Below are positions 1-8,299 of a stretch of DNA of 58,197 bases, in pieces (position 1 is the stretch's first letter; each line of letters opens with the position of its first letter). The stretch comes from Nocardioides sp. YIM 152315 (GTDB taxonomy: Bacteria; Actinomycetota; Actinomycetes; Propionibacteriales; Nocardioidaceae), in contig NZ_JARGER010000003.1 of NCBI RefSeq assembly GCF_029210375.1, positions 1-58,197 on the forward strand, read 5' to 3'. The notes beneath the pieces are model-generated. The model was given only the letters and a program-made list of their open reading frames with translations. It searched no databases and was not told where the DNA came from. Made by a program: the position numbers and the translations under genes.

Positions 1-1
1 C

Positions 2-73
2 CGAGCCCACGATTCGAACTACGAAACCACGTACCTGCCCACCGGCAAGGTCCAGTTCCACCGACGCACGTGA
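2..73 (+). CDS. C-terminal end of an unidentified protein (partial)
   Basis: The frame is open from the window edge and stops at TGA 71-73. It reads 23 residues ending in PTGKVQFHRRT. The composition (tyrosine, threonine, asparagine, basic end) looks like genuine protein, and the next gene follows after about 50 nt. I cannot name the family from this fragment. The stretch GATTCGAAC at 11-19 resembles a tRNA T-loop, but no stem or CCA context surrounds it. Confidence 0.45.
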   Translation, partial: RAHDSNYETTYLPTGKVQFHRRT

Positions 74-124
74 CGGCGGGGTGGAGAGCGACATGCGCCG
101 CGTCAACGGGGGAACCCTCCGGTC

Positions 125-1705
125 ATGGCCGGCAAGCTCGACATCTATCGCGGGATGCGCGACTTCTCGCGCACGCCAGAGCCGGCCGGTGCGGTGGGTG
201 GGGCAGAGGGGGAGCGCCGGTTCGTCGTGCAGCGGCACCGGGCCAGTCGCCTGCACTACGACGTGCGCTTCGAGATCGACGGAGTCCTGGTGAGCTGGGC
301 GGTGCCCAAGGGGCCGACGCTCGACCCGAAGGCGCGCCGACTCGCGATGCACGTCGAGGACCACCCGGTCGAGTACCTGCACTTCGAGGGCGTGATCCCG
401 TCGGGGGAGTACGGCGGCGGCGACGTCATCGTGTGGGACACCGGCACGTGGGAGCCCGTCCACACCGACGACCCCGGCGCGGCCGTCCGCGACGGCGAGC
501 TGCACGCGGAGATGCACGGCCACAAGCTGCGCGGGCGTCTTGTGCTGGTGCGCCGCGACGACCGGGGCGGGGCGGGCAGCGACGAGTGGATGCTGCTGCA
601 CAAGCACGACGACCACGCCGTGGGCGGCTGGGACCCGGAGGAGCACCCGCGCTCCGTGCTCAGCGGCCGCACCAACGAGGAGGTGGTCGAGGACCCGCAC
701 CGCATCTGGCGCTCCGAAGCCCCCGCCGCCGAGGCGAGCGTCTCCCTGCTGCCGGAGAGCCTGCCCGCCGAGGCCATCGACGAGCTCGAGTCGCTGGGAT
801 CGGGCGGCACCTGGGAGGTCTTCGGGCGACGGCTGAAGGTGACCAACCTCGACAAGGTCCTCTTCCCCGCCGACGATCGTGGCCGGTCGGTCACCAAGCG
901 CGAGCTGCTCGCCTACACAGCCCGCGTCGCGCCGGTGGCCCTGCCCTACCTGGCGGGTCGGCCGCTCAACATGCACCGCTACCCCAACGGCGTCGGCGGC
1001 AAGGGCTTCTGGCACAAGCAGCGGCCCGAGCACGCACCCGGGTGGCTGCGCTGCTGGGAGAACCCCGACGCCGACGAGGGCGAGACCACGGCGTACGTCG
1101 TGCCGGACGAGCCGGCAGCGCTGGTCTGGGTCGCCAACTTCGGCGCCCTCGAGTGGCACCCGTGGACCTCGCGGGCCGAGTCGCCGCACGAGCCGACGTA
1201 CGCGCTCATCGACCTCGACCCGGGCGAGCGGACGACGTGGGACGACCTGCTCGCGCTCGCGCGACTGCACCGCACCGCGCTCGACCACCTCGGCGTGACC
1301 GCCCGGCCGAAGGTGACCGGCCGGCGCGGCATCCAGATCTGGGTGCCGGTCACCCCCGGCTACACGTTCGAGGACACCCGGGCGTGGGTCGAGAAGGTCT
1401 CCCGGACCGTCGGCAAGGTCGTGCCCGAGCTGATCAGCTGGAAGTGGGAGGTCAAGCAGCGCAAGGGACTCGCGCGCCTCGACTACACGCAGAACGCGAT
1501 CAACAAGACGCTCGTCGCGCCGTACTCGGCGCGTCCGGCGGCGGGCGCGCCCGTCTCGGTGCCCATCGCCTGGTCGGAGCTGGACGACCCCGGCCTCCGC
1601 ACGGACCGCTGGACGATCCGGACGGTGCTCGACCGGCTGGTCGAGCGCGGCGACCCGTTCCGGGCCCTGCTCGGCGCCGCGCAGGAGCTGCCGGAGATCA
1701 GCTGA
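125..1705 (+). CDS. ligD: LigD-type protein: 3'-phosphoesterase + polymerase/primase domains, no ligase domain
   Basis: This 526-residue protein matches two of the three LigD modules of bacterial non-homologous end joining. The phosphoesterase (PE) domain covers about residues 30-180, with RLHYDVRFEIDG at 42-53 and HVEDHPVEYLHFEG near 76-89; it trims 3' ends. The polymerase (Pol) domain covers about 230-520 and carries the metal-binding DLD at 363-365. Motif GRRGIQIW (399-406) has Gln where many LigD Pol domains have His. There is no KxDG ligase motif, so sealing would need a separate enzyme; a LigB-type ligase lies at 17134-18657. No Ku gene is in the window. The ATG at 125 follows a GGGGGAA ribosome-binding site about 10 nt upstream. 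PE-Pol fusions without a ligase are known in actinobacteria; involvement in end joining is inferred. Confidence 0.9.
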   Translation: MAGKLDIYRGMRDFSRTPEPAGAVGGAEGERRFVVQRHRASRLHYDVRFEIDGVLVSWAVPKGPTLDPKARRLAMHVEDHPVEYLHFEGVIPSGEYGGGDVIVWDTGTWEPVHTDDPGAAVRDGELHAEMHGHKLRGRLVLVRRDDRGGAGSDEWMLLHKHDDHAVGGWDPEEHPRSVLSGRTNEEVVEDPHRIWRSEAPAAEASVSLLPESLPAEAIDELESLGSGGTWEVFGRRLKVTNLDKVLFPADDRGRSVTKRELLAYTARVAPVALPYLAGRPLNMHRYPNGVGGKGFWHKQRPEHAPGWLRCWENPDADEGETTAYVVPDEPAALVWVANFGALEWHPWTSRAESPHEPTYALIDLDPGERTTWDDLLALARLHRTALDHLGVTARPKVTGRRGIQIWVPVTPGYTFEDTRAWVEKVSRTVGKVVPELISWKWEVKQRKGLARLDYTQNAINKTLVAPYSARPAAGAPVSVPIAWSELDDPGLRTDRWTIRTVLDRLVERGDPFRALLGAAQELPEIS

Positions 1706-1774
1706 AGCGAGCTGAGCGCGGACCGCACCGAGCCGGTCATCCAATTGGGGGACGCGGCGCCGCGACGGGCGGCC

Positions 1775-1780
1775 TAGCGT
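1775..1780 (+). promoter_or_regulatory. -10 box of a probable leaderless promoter
   Basis: TAGCGT ends 7 nt before the ATG at 1788, so transcription would begin at or next to the start codon. No clear -35 was found. This is one of about a dozen such boxes in the window. Confidence 0.5.
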
Positions 1781-1787
1781 CGAGGTC

Positions 1788-3485
1788 ATGCTCGGCGCGG
1801 ACTGGGGCGACCGTCCGCTCCTGCTGGCCGTCGACACCGAGCCGGTGCACCTGCACCGGATCGAGGGCGAGCTGCAGCGGGCGTTCGGCAGCGACTACGG
1901 GATCCGTGGCGAACTGCGCTGCGTGGACGCCGTCGCAGCCCTCGAGGGCGCCCACGCGAGGTCGGAGCGCGTCGCGGTCGTGCTCGTCGACGCCGGTCTT
2001 CCCGACGAGGAGCGGAGCCGGATCTTCGCGGCCGCGCGGACGCTGCACCCCGAGGCGCGGCGCGCGATGCTCGTGCCGTGGGGTTCGTGGGCGGACCGCG
2101 GCACCGCCCAGCGGATCCTGCGCGGCGTCGCGGTCGGAGACATCGACTACTACGTGCTGAAGCCGTGGACCCCCCGGGACGAGCTCTTCCACCGGACCAT
2201 CGCCGAGTTCGTGCAGGACTGGTCGCGCAACGAGCCCCAGAGCTTCCGCGAGGTGGTGGTCGTCGCGGACCGGTCCTCCGCCCGCGGGTTCGCGATCAGC
2301 GACCTGCTCAGCCGCAACCGCATCCCCTACTCGTTCCGCCCCCGCGACTCCGACACCGGACGCCAGGTCTTCGACCGGTTCGGTGCCCCGGGGACCGAGG
2401 TCGTCGTCTGGCTGCGCGCCCTCGGCGGCCGGGCGCTCGCCGACCCGACCGACCTCGAGATCGTCGAGGCCTGGGGGATGTCGACCCGGCTGCCGGACGA
2501 CGATCGCGAGTACGACGTGCTGGTCGTCGGGGCAGGGCCGGGCGGGCTCGGCGCCTCGGTCTACGCCGCGTCAGAGGGACTGCGCACGCTCGTGGTCGAG
2601 CGTGAGGCGCTCGGCGGCCAGGCCGGCACGAGCTCCCTGATCCGCAACTACCTGGGGTTCTCCCGCGGGCTCCGGGGCTCGGAGCTCACGCAGCGCGGCT
2701 ACCAACAGGCGTGGGTCTTCGGCGCACAGTTCGTGCTGATGCGCGAGGTGGGCGGGCTGCGGCGAGCCGGAGACCGGTTCGTGCTCACGATCGCCGACAT
2801 CGGCGAGGTGTCGGCGCGCGCCGTCATCCTGGCCTCCGGTGTCTCCTACCGCAGGCTGGAGGTGCCGGCTCTGGAGCAGCTCGCGGGGCGGGGTGTCTAC
2901 TACGGCGCCAACGTGTCCGCGGCCCACGCGCTGACCGGACTGGTGGCCGCGGTCGTCGGCGGGGGCAACTCGGCAGGGCAGGCCGTGCTGCACCTCGCCC
3001 GCTACTGCTCCCGGGTCTACCTGGTCGTGCGCGGAGCCGACCTGGCACAGAGCATGTCGGCCTACCTCATCGACGCGATCGACGCGGAGCCGGTCATCGA
3101 GGTGCTCACCGAGAGCGAGGTCGTCGACGGGTCCGGCGACGGACGCCTCGAGCGGGTCCGGATCCGGCACCGGGCGAGCGGCCGGGAGCGCGAGGTCGCA
3201 CTCAACGGACTCTTCGTGATGATCGGCGCCCAGCCGCGGACCGACTGGCTGCCGGCCGAGGTGGGGCGCGACGGCCACGGCTTCCTGCTCACCGGCGCCG
3301 ACGCGGCGCGGTCGGAGGCGTGGCCGCTGGAGCGGCCGCCGCAGCCGTTCGAGACGACGCTCCCGGGGGTGTTCGCCGTCGGCGACGTGCGCTGCGGCTC
3401 GGTCAAGAGGGTCGCCTCGGCCGTGGGCGAGGGCTCGGTCGTGGTGTCCCAGGTCCACACCCACCTGAGCACCGCCCATGGCTGA
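1788..3485 (+). CDS. Fused response-regulator receiver / thioredoxin-reductase-like flavoprotein lacking CxxC
   Basis: This 565-residue protein has a receiver-like domain at about 1-130, with the acidic/phospho-acceptor/Lys triad as D16, D68 and K125. A linker domain follows, then a thioredoxin-reductase fold from about 243 with the FAD motif GAGPGG (248-253) and NAD(P)H motif GGGNSAG (391-397). Where thioredoxin reductases carry the redox CxxC after the first nucleotide domain, this protein reads YYGANVSAAHAL and has no cysteine pair, so disulfide reduction of thioredoxin is unlikely. Such receiver-TrxR fusions form a recognised but poorly understood family. The gene overlaps the downstream nucleotide cyclase by 8 nt, suggesting joint expression and a signalling role. 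The electron acceptor and any cognate kinase are unknown. Confidence 0.85.
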   Translation: MLGADWGDRPLLLAVDTEPVHLHRIEGELQRAFGSDYGIRGELRCVDAVAALEGAHARSERVAVVLVDAGLPDEERSRIFAAARTLHPEARRAMLVPWGSWADRGTAQRILRGVAVGDIDYYVLKPWTPRDELFHRTIAEFVQDWSRNEPQSFREVVVVADRSSARGFAISDLLSRNRIPYSFRPRDSDTGRQVFDRFGAPGTEVVVWLRALGGRALADPTDLEIVEAWGMSTRLPDDDREYDVLVVGAGPGGLGASVYAASEGLRTLVVEREALGGQAGTSSLIRNYLGFSRGLRGSELTQRGYQQAWVFGAQFVLMREVGGLRRAGDRFVLTIADIGEVSARAVILASGVSYRRLEVPALEQLAGRGVYYGANVSAAHALTGLVAAVVGGGNSAGQAVLHLARYCSRVYLVVRGADLAQSMSAYLIDAIDAEPVIEVLTESEVVDGSGDGRLERVRIRHRASGREREVALNGLFVMIGAQPRTDWLPAEVGRDGHGFLLTGADAARSEAWPLERPPQPFETTLPGVFAVGDVRCGSVKRVASAVGEGSVVVSQVHTHLSTAHG

Positions 3486-4863
3486 GCGGCGGCCACCCGC
3501 ACCCGCGCGACTCGTGAGCGGGGTGCTCGCCCTGCTGCTGCCGATGCTCGGGCTCGTGCTGCTGCTCACCCGGCCCGAGCTCGACGTGAGCTGGGAGCAC
3601 CATCCCGCGCACTTCTGGGTGGTCTTCGCCACGGCCGCGGTGGCGGCGGGGCTCGCGTACGTGACCGGGGACGCCGCGATCCGGCGCGGCGACGCGCGGG
3701 TCCTGCAGGTGTCGCTGACGTTCCTCGCCTCGGCCGGGTTCCTCGCGCTCCACGCGCTGGCGACGCCGGGCATGCTGCTCGGCACCGCCAACCTGGGCTT
3801 CCAGCTCGCCACGCCGGTCGGCATCGCGGTCGGGGCCGTCTTCGTCGTGCTCTCCTGCCGCGACGTCCCCGGGGAGCGGGCCCAGGTGGAGGTACGCCGC
3901 GGGCGCGCGATGCGCGTCGCCCTGCTCGTCGCGATGGCGGTGTGGGGAGCGTGGTCGCTGGTCGGGCTGCCGCCGCTGGACCGGCCGCCCACCGCCGACG
4001 ACCTGGCCACGGACCTGCTCGCACTGGTCGCGATCGTGCTCTACCTGCTCGGCGCCGCCCGCTACGTACAGCTCTGGCTGCGCCGCCCGGCCGTGGTGCT
4101 GCTCGCGATGCTGTCGGCGTTCGTGCTGCTCGCCGAGGCCATGGTGGCGATCGCCCTGGCCGACAACTGGCACCTCGCCTGGTGGGAGTGGCACCTGCTG
4201 CTGCTCGCCGCGTTCGTGCTCGTGGCCCTCGGTGCACGCGCCTCGTGGCACGAGGAGCGGTTCGCGGACCTCTACCTGCCGGCGACGACGTCGGGCACAC
4301 GGGTGATCAGTGTGCTCTTCGCCGACCTGCAGGGGTTCACGACCTACTCCGAGGGCCACGAACCCGAGGAGGTCACCGCGATGCTCAACGCCTACTTCGC
4401 GGCGACCGTCCCGGCCGTCGTCGACCCTCACGGCGGCGACGTCGACCGGATCGTCGGCGACGCGCTGATGGTGACGTTCAACAAGCGCGGCGACCAGCGC
4501 GACCACCCGCGGCGCGCGGCGGCCGCCGGACTGGCACTGCAGGCCGCGGCCGCGCGGGTGCACGCCGAGCACCCCGACTGGCCGCGGTTCCGGGTCGGCA
4601 TCAACACCGGACCGGTCGCCGTGAGCCTGCTCGGCACCGCCGGTGGTCGGACGCACACCGTGATCGGTGACGTCGTCAACACGGCCTCGCGCATCGAGGG
4701 CAGGGCGCCCGTCGGCGGCGTGGCGGTCGGCTCGGCGACCAAGGCACTGCTCCCGGGCGCGACGACGGTGCCGCTCGGCGATCTGGAGCTGAAGGGCAAG
4801 AGCGGGGCGGTCCCGGTGCACCTGCTCGTCGCGCTGGACGAACGGCCCGACCCGGCGCGCTAG
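3478..4863 (+). CDS. Membrane-bound class III adenylate/guanylate cyclase
   Basis: This 461-residue protein has about eight hydrophobic segments between residues 11 and 253 and a cytoplasmic cyclase homology domain at about 274-455. The metal aspartates are present (D283 in FADLQGF, D328 in IVGDALM), as are the transition-state N401 and R405 in NTASR. The two purine-specificity positions are atypical: the usual Lys before IxGD is R324, and the usual Asp before the TVIG motif is His/Thr (RTHTVIG). Substrate choice (ATP or GTP) and activity are therefore uncertain. It starts 8 nt inside the preceding receiver/flavoprotein gene, so the two are probably translationally coupled. I infer a redox- or signal-responsive second-messenger module. 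Confidence 0.88.
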   Translation: MAERRPPAPARLVSGVLALLLPMLGLVLLLTRPELDVSWEHHPAHFWVVFATAAVAAGLAYVTGDAAIRRGDARVLQVSLTFLASAGFLALHALATPGMLLGTANLGFQLATPVGIAVGAVFVVLSCRDVPGERAQVEVRRGRAMRVALLVAMAVWGAWSLVGLPPLDRPPTADDLATDLLALVAIVLYLLGAARYVQLWLRRPAVVLLAMLSAFVLLAEAMVAIALADNWHLAWWEWHLLLLAAFVLVALGARASWHEERFADLYLPATTSGTRVISVLFADLQGFTTYSEGHEPEEVTAMLNAYFAATVPAVVDPHGGDVDRIVGDALMVTFNKRGDQRDHPRRAAAAGLALQAAAARVHAEHPDWPRFRVGINTGPVAVSLLGTAGGRTHTVIGDVVNTASRIEGRAPVGGVAVGSATKALLPGATTVPLGDLELKGKSGAVPVHLLVALDERPDPAR

Positions 4864-4877
4864 CACCGGGTCGGGCC
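4844..4877. terminator. Bidirectional stem-loop terminator between convergent genes
   Basis: A perfect 12-bp inverted repeat, GGCCCGACCCGG (4844-4855) and its complement (4866-4877), encloses a 10-nt loop that contains the cyclase stop codon. It lies just before the end of the convergent fadB. There is no T-run, as is usual for high-GC actinobacterial hairpins. Confidence 0.65.
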
Positions 4878-4885
4878 TGCGACGG

Positions 4886-6961
4886 TCAGTGGAACTTCCC
4901 GAGTCCCTCCCGCTCGAGAAGCATCGTCAGACCGCCGTTCCAGAACGAGAATCCTGCACCCGTGATCATCGCCAGGTCCAGATCCTCCGCGGCGACGACG
5001 ACGCCCTCGTCGAGCATCCGCCGCGCCTCGTCCGCCAGGCCGGCGAGCACGCGGGCCCGGACCTGGTCGGCGGTGAGCACCACCGGCGACGCGGGCCGCT
5101 CCAGCAGCGACTCGACCTCGGGGTCGAGGTCGCCGTCGGGGCCGTAGTACGACGCCTTCCTCGCCGCGACCACCCGCTCGAGCGCGGAGGAGACGTAGAA
5201 GCGGTCCGGGAACGCGCCGTGCAGCGTCTCCACGTTGTGCAGCGCGATCGCCGGGCCCACCAGCGCCAGCAGCTGATGAGGCGGCATCGGCGCCACGCCC
5301 GCGAAGGCGCCGTCGACCACCGGCACCGGGGTGCCCTCGTCGACGATCCGGCCGACCTCTCCCATGAAGCGGCCCAGCAGCCGGTTGACGATGAACGACG
5401 GGCTGTCGTTGACCAGGATCGTGGTCTTCTTCAGCGCCTTGCCGGTCGCGAACGCCGTCGCCAGGGTCTCGTCGGAGGTCTGCTCGCCCTTGACGATCTC
5501 GAGCAGCGGCATGACCGCGACCGGGTTGAAGAAGTGGAAGCCGACGACCCGCTCGGGGTGCTCGAGGTCGGCCGCCATCTCGGTGATCGACAGCGACGAG
5601 GTGTTGGTCGCCAGGATGCACTCGGGAGAGACGACCTTCTCGACGTCGGCGAAGACCGACCTCTTGACCGACATCTCCTCGAAGACGGCCTCGATCACGA
5701 AGTCGGCGTCGGCGAACTCGCTCTTGTCGACGGCACCCGTGACGAGCGTCCGGAGCCGGTTGGCCCGGTCGGGCTTGATCCGGCCCTTGTCGAGCAGCTT
5801 GTCGATCTCGGCCTGCACGTAGCCGACGCCCTTGTCGACGCGCTCCTGGTCGAGGTCGGTCAGCACGACCGGCACCTCGAGGCGGCGCACGAAGAGCAGC
5901 GCCAGCTGCGAGGCCATCAGGCCCGCGCCCACGACGCCGACCTTGGTCACCGGACGGGCGAGCGCCCTGTCGGGCGCGCCGGCCGGGCGCTTGGCGCGCT
6001 TCTGCACCAGGTCGAACGCGTAGAGCGAGGCCAGCAGCTCCGGCGTACGCGACAGCGCCTCGAGCGCCTCGTCCTCGCGCGCGAAGCCGGCGTCCCGGTC
6101 GCCGTCGCGAGCGGCGTCGATGAGCTCGACGGCCTTGAGCGCGGCCGGGCTCGCGCCGCCGGTCTTCGACTCGGCGAGGGCGCGGGCGCGCGCGACGGCG
6201 GCGTCCCACGCCGCACCGCGGTCGACCTCCGGCCGCTGGACGACGATCTCGCCGCGGAGCACCGCGTCGGCCCAGAGCAGCGACTGCTCGAGGTAGTCCG
6301 CACCGGAGAAGACCGCGTCGGCGAGGCCGAGCTCGTACGCCGCGGCGCCGCCCAGCGTCCTGCCGTTGTTGAGCGGGTTCTCGAGGATCGCGGTCACCGC
6401 CTTGTCGGCGCCGACCAGGTTCGGCACCAGGAAGGCACCGCCCCAGCCGGGGATCAGGCCGAGCATGACCTCGGGCAGGCCGAGCGCCGGGGCACTGTCC
6501 ATCACCGTGCGGTAGGTGCAGTGCAGCGCGACCTCGAGGCCGCCACCGAGGGCCAGGCCGTTGATGAACCCGAACGACGGCTTGCCGCCCCCTGCCGTTC
6601 CTCGGCCGAGCTTGCGGAAGACCGCGTGGCCGAGCTCCGCCACGACGCGCACGCCGTCGGGGCCGCCGCCGGCGATCGACGTCAGGTCGGCGCCGGCCGC
6701 GAGGATGAACGGCTTGCCGGTGACGCCGATCGCGGTGATCTCGTCGTCGGCGAGCGCGGCGTCGACGGCCTCGTTCAGGGCGAGCAGCGAGCGCGGGCCG
6801 AAGGTGTTCGGCTTCGTGTGGTCCTCGCCGTTGTCGAGCGTGATCAGGCCGAAGATCGCCCCGCTGGGGAGGGCGATCTTGCGCAGGTGAGCCCGGGTGA
6901 CGCGCTCGGCGTCGGAGGAGATCTCCTGGGCGCGGGTCAGCAGGTTCGTCAGGTCGTTCAT
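4886..6961 (-). CDS. fadB: FadB/FadJ-type multifunctional enoyl-CoA hydratase / 3-hydroxyacyl-CoA dehydrogenase
   Basis: This 691-residue fatty-acid beta-oxidation enzyme has an N-terminal crotonase domain (about 1-300) retaining both hydratase glutamates (GGGLE and LPE contexts). The 3-hydroxyacyl-CoA dehydrogenase domain from about 330 carries the NAD motif VGVVGAGLMASQ, followed by HFFNPVAVMPLLEIV and a C-terminal helical domain. It hydrates 2-enoyl-CoA and oxidises the 3-hydroxyacyl-CoA formed. I chose the start at 6961 (MNDLTNLL) because it gives a TGATG overlap with the upstream thiolase gene and the family's normal N-terminus; a longer in-frame His/Arg-rich extension is overlap with fadA. 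It forms a two-gene fadAB operon on the minus strand. Confidence 0.95.
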   Translation of the reverse strand: MNDLTNLLTRAQEISSDAERVTRAHLRKIALPSGAIFGLITLDNGEDHTKPNTFGPRSLLALNEAVDAALADDEITAIGVTGKPFILAAGADLTSIAGGGPDGVRVVAELGHAVFRKLGRGTAGGGKPSFGFINGLALGGGLEVALHCTYRTVMDSAPALGLPEVMLGLIPGWGGAFLVPNLVGADKAVTAILENPLNNGRTLGGAAAYELGLADAVFSGADYLEQSLLWADAVLRGEIVVQRPEVDRGAAWDAAVARARALAESKTGGASPAALKAVELIDAARDGDRDAGFAREDEALEALSRTPELLASLYAFDLVQKRAKRPAGAPDRALARPVTKVGVVGAGLMASQLALLFVRRLEVPVVLTDLDQERVDKGVGYVQAEIDKLLDKGRIKPDRANRLRTLVTGAVDKSEFADADFVIEAVFEEMSVKRSVFADVEKVVSPECILATNTSSLSITEMAADLEHPERVVGFHFFNPVAVMPLLEIVKGEQTSDETLATAFATGKALKKTTILVNDSPSFIVNRLLGRFMGEVGRIVDEGTPVPVVDGAFAGVAPMPPHQLLALVGPAIALHNVETLHGAFPDRFYVSSALERVVAARKASYYGPDGDLDPEVESLLERPASPVVLTADQVRARVLAGLADEARRMLDEGVVVAAEDLDLAMITGAGFSFWNGGLTMLLEREGLGKFH

Positions 6962-8166
6962 CAGGCGGCCTCTCCGGTCCAGTGCGGGTTCTCCCAGATG
7001 ACGGTGCCGCCCATGCCGATGCCGATGCACATGGTGGTCAGGCCGTAGCGCACCTCGGGGCGCTCCTCGAACGCCTTCGCGAGCTGCGTCATCAGCCGCA
7101 CGCCGGAGGACGCCAGCGGGTGGCCCATCGCGATCGCGCCGCCGTACGGGTTGACCCGCGGGTCATCGTCGGCGATCCCGAAGTGCTCGAGGAAGGCGAG
7201 CACCTGCACGGCGAACGCCTCGTTGACCTCGAACGCGTCGATGTCGTCGATGGTGAGGTCGGCCTGCCTGAGCGCCTTCTCGGTCGCCGGGATCGGGCCG
7301 GCGCCCATCACCTCGGGCTCGACGCCGACGAAGGAGTAGGACACCAGGCGCATCTTGACCGGGAGACCGAGCTCGCGGGCGGTCTCCTCGTCGGCGAGCA
7401 GCGCCGCGGTCGCGCCGTCGTTGATGCCCGCGGCGTTGCCGGCGGTCACCTTGCCGTGCGGGCGGAACGGCGTCTTGAGCACGGCCAGCGACTCCAGGGT
7501 CGTGCCCGGGCGCATCGGCTCGTCGATCGTGGCCAGGCCCCAGCCCTCCTCGGCGGAGCGTGTGGCGACCGGCACCAGGTCGGGCTGGAGCCTCCCGGCG
7601 TCGTACGCCGCCGCCGTCTTCTGCTGCGAGCGCACCGCGTACGCGTCGACGCGCTCCTTGGTGATCGTCGGGTAGCGGTCGTGCAGGTTCTCCGCGGTCT
7701 TGCCCATCACGAGGGCGTCGGGGTCGACGAGTCGCTCGGAGAGGATGCGCGGGTTGGGGTCGACCCCCTCGCCCATCGGGTGGCGGCCCATGTGCTCGAC
7801 GCCGCCGGCGATCGCGACGTCGTAGGCGCCGAAGGCGATGCCGGAGGCGGTGGTCGTCACCGCGGTCATGGCGCCGGCGCACATCCGGTCGATGGCGTAG
7901 CCGGGGACGCTCTGCGGCAGTCCGGAGAGGAGCGCGGCGGTGCGGCCGATGGTCAGGCCCTGGTCGCCGATCTGCGTAGTGGCGGCGACGGCCACCTCGT
8001 CGACGCGCTCCGGCGGCAGCGACGGGTTGCGCCGCAGGAGCTCGCGGATGCACTTGATGACCAGGTCGTCGGCACGGGTCTCGGCGTACTGGCCCTTGGC
8101 CTTGCCGAACGGGGTGCGGACGCCGTCGACGAAGACGACCTCTCGCGACTGTCGGGGTCTACCCAT
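6961..8166 (-). CDS. fadA: Acetyl-CoA C-acyltransferase (thiolase)
   Basis: This 401-residue thiolase cleaves 3-ketoacyl-CoA to acetyl-CoA and a shortened acyl-CoA. Visible motifs are the nucleophile C96 in DRMCAGAMTAV, NEAFAVQVLAF, the GMGHP-like motif AMGHPLASSG, and the second catalytic cysteine in CIGIGMGGT. A GAGGAG ribosome-binding site lies about 11 nt upstream of the ATG. The stop codon overlaps the fadB start (TGATG), so the two products should be made in balance, as in an alpha/beta beta-oxidation complex. A palindrome at 8211-8224 lies 45 nt upstream and probably controls the operon. Confidence 0.95.
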   Translation of the reverse strand: MGRPRQSREVVFVDGVRTPFGKAKGQYAETRADDLVIKCIRELLRRNPSLPPERVDEVAVAATTQIGDQGLTIGRTAALLSGLPQSVPGYAIDRMCAGAMTAVTTTASGIAFGAYDVAIAGGVEHMGRHPMGEGVDPNPRILSERLVDPDALVMGKTAENLHDRYPTITKERVDAYAVRSQQKTAAAYDAGRLQPDLVPVATRSAEEGWGLATIDEPMRPGTTLESLAVLKTPFRPHGKVTAGNAAGINDGATAALLADEETARELGLPVKMRLVSYSFVGVEPEVMGAGPIPATEKALRQADLTIDDIDAFEVNEAFAVQVLAFLEHFGIADDDPRVNPYGGAIAMGHPLASSGVRLMTQLAKAFEERPEVRYGLTTMCIGIGMGGTVIWENPHWTGEAA

Positions 8167-8210
8167 GGTGAGGGGCTCTCCTCGGGAGGGATGCGATGGA
8201 CGCCGCTACG

Positions 8211-8224
8211 TTACCAGCGGGTAA
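8211..8224. promoter_or_regulatory. Palindromic operator candidate upstream of fadAB
   Basis: TTACC-AGCG-GGTAA is a perfect 5-bp inverted repeat with a 4-nt spacer in the 133-nt gap between divergent fadA and the PAC2 gene. It is AT-richer than its surroundings. The shape suits a TetR- or GntR-type fatty-acid-responsive repressor; which one is unknown, and no second copy was found here. Confidence 0.5.
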
Positions 8225-8286
8225 TAACGGCGGGCGTGTGACCTCCCCCTCGCCCGGCGGTGCACCATGCCGACGACGACCCTCAC

Positions 8287-8292
8287 TACGCT
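8287..8292 (+). promoter_or_regulatory. -10 box of a probable leaderless promoter
   Basis: TACGCT ends 7 nt before the ATG at 8300 of the PAC2 gene, which supports that start over an in-frame ATG 33 nt upstream. Confidence 0.5.
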
Positions 8293-8299
8293 GTGCCCC

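Noticed and set aside
1..40. Possible tRNA 3' end (GATTCGAAC) at the left edge
   Set aside because: No complementary T-stem, acceptor stem or CCA is present, and the segment reads as plausible protein.
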